Below, in pieces: positions 5,758 to 7,189 of a stretch of 7,189 nt of DNA. The translations under genes were made by a program, and so were the position numbers. Each line of letters starts with the position of its first letter. Within the stretch, counting starts at the first letter, position 1. Origin of the DNA: Candidatus Opitulatrix roisinitermitis (GTDB lineage Bacteria > Actinomycetota > Actinomycetes > Actinomycetales > Bifidobacteriaceae); the NCBI GenBank assembly GCA_031288055.1, contig JAITSD010000092.1, positions 1 through 7,189 on the forward strand, read 5' to 3'. A model generated the notes under the pieces. That model did not search any database. It was not told the DNA's origin and saw only the letters and a list, made by a program, of their open reading frames with translations.

Positions 5758-7189
5758 TTAACTACCCTTAACTTTCACATTTGTAGCACCAGCTCCTGTG
5801 CCATCAATTAACCAATCAACCGAAGTTTGATTTTGAGCTAATATAAAATGACCATTCCAAGTTATGATATTAAATAAATTACCTTTAGTGGCTGTGGAAG
5901 CAGTTAAATCAGTACCCGACCAATCAATATCGCCATTTAGAACAGCATATTGAAACATATCAGACATATCAATCACTACACTACCAAAGCCAGTCGGCAA
6001 AACGAAGTTAGCCGGTAAATTAGCATTTTCAAACATCCAAGTCGTATCTGTGGCCTTAGACCCAAACCCATCTGGCAATTCAAAACCAGCCAGTAATGTT
6101 GTGTCAGTAAACATAGAACTCATATTAGTCGCCGTACTTCCAAAACCAGCTGGCAGAGTAAAACTAGTTATTGGTAAACTAGCCCCCTCAAACATATATC
6201 TCATACTTTGTGCCACACTTCCAAAACCAGCTGGCAAAGCCAAACTAGCGGGCAAACTAGCACTATCAAACATAGCATACATATTAGTCGCCTGACTACC
6301 AAATCCACCAGGTAACGAAAAATTACTTGACAAAGTAGCACCATCAAACATATTTGCCATATTAGTAGCAACACTGCCAAACCCGTCCGGTAAAACAACA
6401 TTAGCTAGTAAAGTAGCACTATCAAACATATGACTCATATCTACTGCTGTTTTTCCAAAATCACTAGACAAAGCTTGTACAGCTTTCAAACTACTACCTT
6501 TAAACATATGTTCCATATTAGTAATATTTACAGTATTTAAATTAGTTAAATTAATCTCAACCCCACCAGACACAGATAATTTACTAAAAAGATAAGAACT
6601 ATCAGCATTAGCTATAACTCCGGCAGGACCCCCTACAACAATTTCTGTGGAGTTGGCAACACAAGCCATTACACCGCCTTTACCATCAAATGATACATCA
6701 GTTGGGCTAGAACAAGTAGGCAAGGTGTTTTGGAAAGATATTTTAGTAATTTGGCTTCTGTTTAAATTAGGCACATCTAAAAAGTTAGTTGGATTAGCAG
6801 TTTCAGTTTTCAAAACCGGATTAATGTCTTTAACCTTTATTCTGGTATTATCACTAATACCGCTATCTGTAATTAAAAAAGTCACCGATTCGGTGTTTTT
6901 AACCAAAAAATAATGACCTCCCCAATTAGTATTTTTAAACATATCTGTTTTAGTAACGCCCGTTTTATCTTTAAAGTCAGTATTTGACCAATCAATATCA
7001 GTATTTAAAACAGATTCAGTAAATAAATTAGACATATTTGTGGCTTGAGAACCAAAATTAACTGGCAAAACAAAATTGTTCGGCAAAGTAACATTTTGGA
7101 ACATAGCCGATATATTCGTTACCAAAGGGGCAAAATTACTTGGTAAGGTGAATTGGTCCGACAAAACACAACTATTAAACATATTTGAC
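5758..7189 (-). CDS. 26-residue-repeat surface protein, 5'-truncated by the window edge (gene 3)
   Basis: The C-terminal part of a third paralogue. Reading stays open to the window edge. The first Met in view (7180-7182) lies inside a repeat (S-N-M-F context), so it is not the true start. Counting from that Met, 474 residues are visible. Residues 1-82 are the end of one solenoid and 83-118 the rest of its cap (W-x-GH-x-FL, then KVKD). A second linker (119-215) has NPTNFL, C157 and C174. A second solenoid follows, with anchors at F227, 253, 279, 305, 331, 358, 384, 410 and 436, almost exactly 26 residues apart. The second cap (about 415-474) ends KVKGS. Its repeats are the most regular of the three proteins. 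Signal peptide, Fn3 and SLH domains would lie beyond the right edge; their presence is inferred from the paralogues. It ends 198 bp before gene 2. Confidence 0.88.
   Translation of the reverse strand, partial: SNMFNSCVLSDQFTLPSNFAPLVTNISAMFQNVTLPNNFVLPVNFGSQATNMSNLFTESVLNTDIDWSNTDFKDKTGVTKTDMFKNTNWGGHYFLVKNTESVTFLITDSGISDNTRIKVKDINPVLKTETANPTNFLDVPNLNRSQITKISFQNTLPTCSSPTDVSFDGKGGVMACVANSTEIVVGGPAGVIANADSSYLFSKLSVSGGVEINLTNLNTVNITNMEHMFKGSSLKAVQALSSDFGKTAVDMSHMFDSATLLANVVLPDGFGSVATNMANMFDGATLSSNFSLPGGFGSQATNMYAMFDSASLPASLALPAGFGSVAQSMRYMFEGASLPITSFTLPAGFGSTATNMSSMFTDTTLLAGFELPDGFGSKATDTTWMFENANLPANFVLPTGFGSVVIDMSDMFQYAVLNGDIDWSGTDLTASTATKGNLFNIITWNGHFILAQNQTSVDWLIDGTGAGATNVKVKGS
5875..6525 (-). 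repeat. Highly regular 26-residue (78-bp) coding repeat array in gene 3
   Basis: Nine anchors (F227 to F436) are spaced 26, 26, 26, 26, 27, 26, 26 and 26 residues apart. The single 27 comes from one extra residue in the SLPITSF segment. The consensus is LP-x-GFGS-x-ATNMS-x-MF followed by x-x-A-x-LPA-x-F. The regularity suggests more recent repeat expansion than in genes 1 and 2. A remnant of another array of the same type occupies about 6937-7189 of the same gene. Confidence 0.88.
6538..6828 (-). other. Linker domain with Cys-x16-Cys between the two solenoids of gene 3
   Basis: Residues 119-215 of the visible gene 3 product. The same segment precedes the solenoid in gene 1 (about 350-440) and gene 2 (about 375-470). 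Shared features are NFL, an ITK-I/V-x-F motif, P-x-C, a Cys exactly 17 residues later within ACV, then E-x-x-x-G-x-P-x-GV-x-x-N. The two Cys could form a disulfide outside the cell. I do not recognise this as a named domain; an N-terminal cap of the solenoid is the simplest inference. Confidence 0.6.
6829..7002 (-). other. Internal copy of the C-terminal cap in gene 3
   Basis: Residues 61-118 of the visible product carry a Trp-form repeat (DIDWSNTDF), an MF anchor, W-x-GH-x-FL, N-x-x-SV and KVKD. This matches the segment that ends all three proteins. Here it is followed directly by a new linker, showing that the linker-solenoid-cap unit was duplicated within one reading frame. Confidence 0.75.

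Noticed and set aside
5875..6525. Regular 78-bp spacing as a CRISPR-like array
   Set aside because: The repeats are degenerate, in frame and protein-coding, with no constant repeat/variable spacer pattern.
6050..6913. Open frames on the plus strand within the three genes, for example 6050-6295, 6647-6913, 4193-4426, 3119-3340, 3356-3571 and 1658-1885
   Set aside because: They lie wholly antisense to the paralogues, recur at equivalent places because the genes are similar, and their products are low-complexity translations of the repeat antisense.
5758..7182. Treating the Met at 7182 as the true start of gene 3
   Set aside because: The frame is open upstream to the window edge (Ser-Asn precede the Met), and the Met falls inside a repeat core; there is no signal peptide, unlike the paralogues.
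418..7189. Alternative genetic code (UGA as Trp or Gly)
   Set aside because: Long frames translate cleanly with the standard code, conserved Trp positions checked use TGG, and there are no in-frame TGA codons in the genes.

Overview
The window is AT-rich (roughly one third G+C by eye, not counted). Three large genes all lie on the minus strand, and the plus strand shows no credible gene. They encode paralogous, exported, repeat-built surface proteins. The two complete ones (418-2955 and 2989-5559) share one layout: N-terminal signal/membrane segment, one fibronectin type III-like domain, three S-layer homology (SLH) repeats, a linker of about 95 residues with a fixed Cys pair, a long solenoid of 26-residue repeats of the DUF285 / bacterial-surface-26-residue type, and a C-terminal cap of about 50-60 residues. 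The third (5758-7189) is cut by the right edge. What remains is the end of one solenoid plus cap, followed by a second complete linker-solenoid-cap unit.

The organism is a bacterium with a cell wall or S-layer able to bind SLH domains. The standard genetic code fits: Trp is TGG where checked, and the stops are TAG, TAA and TAA. The SLH signature (TRAQMATFM followed by RLAG or KLAG) together with AT-rich DNA suggests a Saccharibacteria/Patescibacteria-like or AT-rich actinobacterial host. This is an impression, not a demonstrated assignment.

Layout: 1-417 has no gene but holds A-tract tandem repeats, a perfect 11-bp hairpin and a long imperfect inverted repeat downstream of the array. Then come gene 1 (418-2955), a 33-bp gap, gene 2 (2989-5559), a 198-bp AT-rich spacer, and partial gene 3 (5758-7189). 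Genes 2 and 1 are probably co-transcribed, with gene 2 first.

The proteins probably share a job as SLH-anchored surface fibres or adhesins with variable solenoids on conserved ends. The clearest evolutionary signal is that the last 183 bp of genes 1 and 2 differ at only three positions, while a well-conserved SLH stretch differs at 6 of 60. This points to recent gene conversion or duplication at the 3' ends. Together with the internal module duplication in gene 3, it suggests a cassette-like, recombining family of surface proteins.
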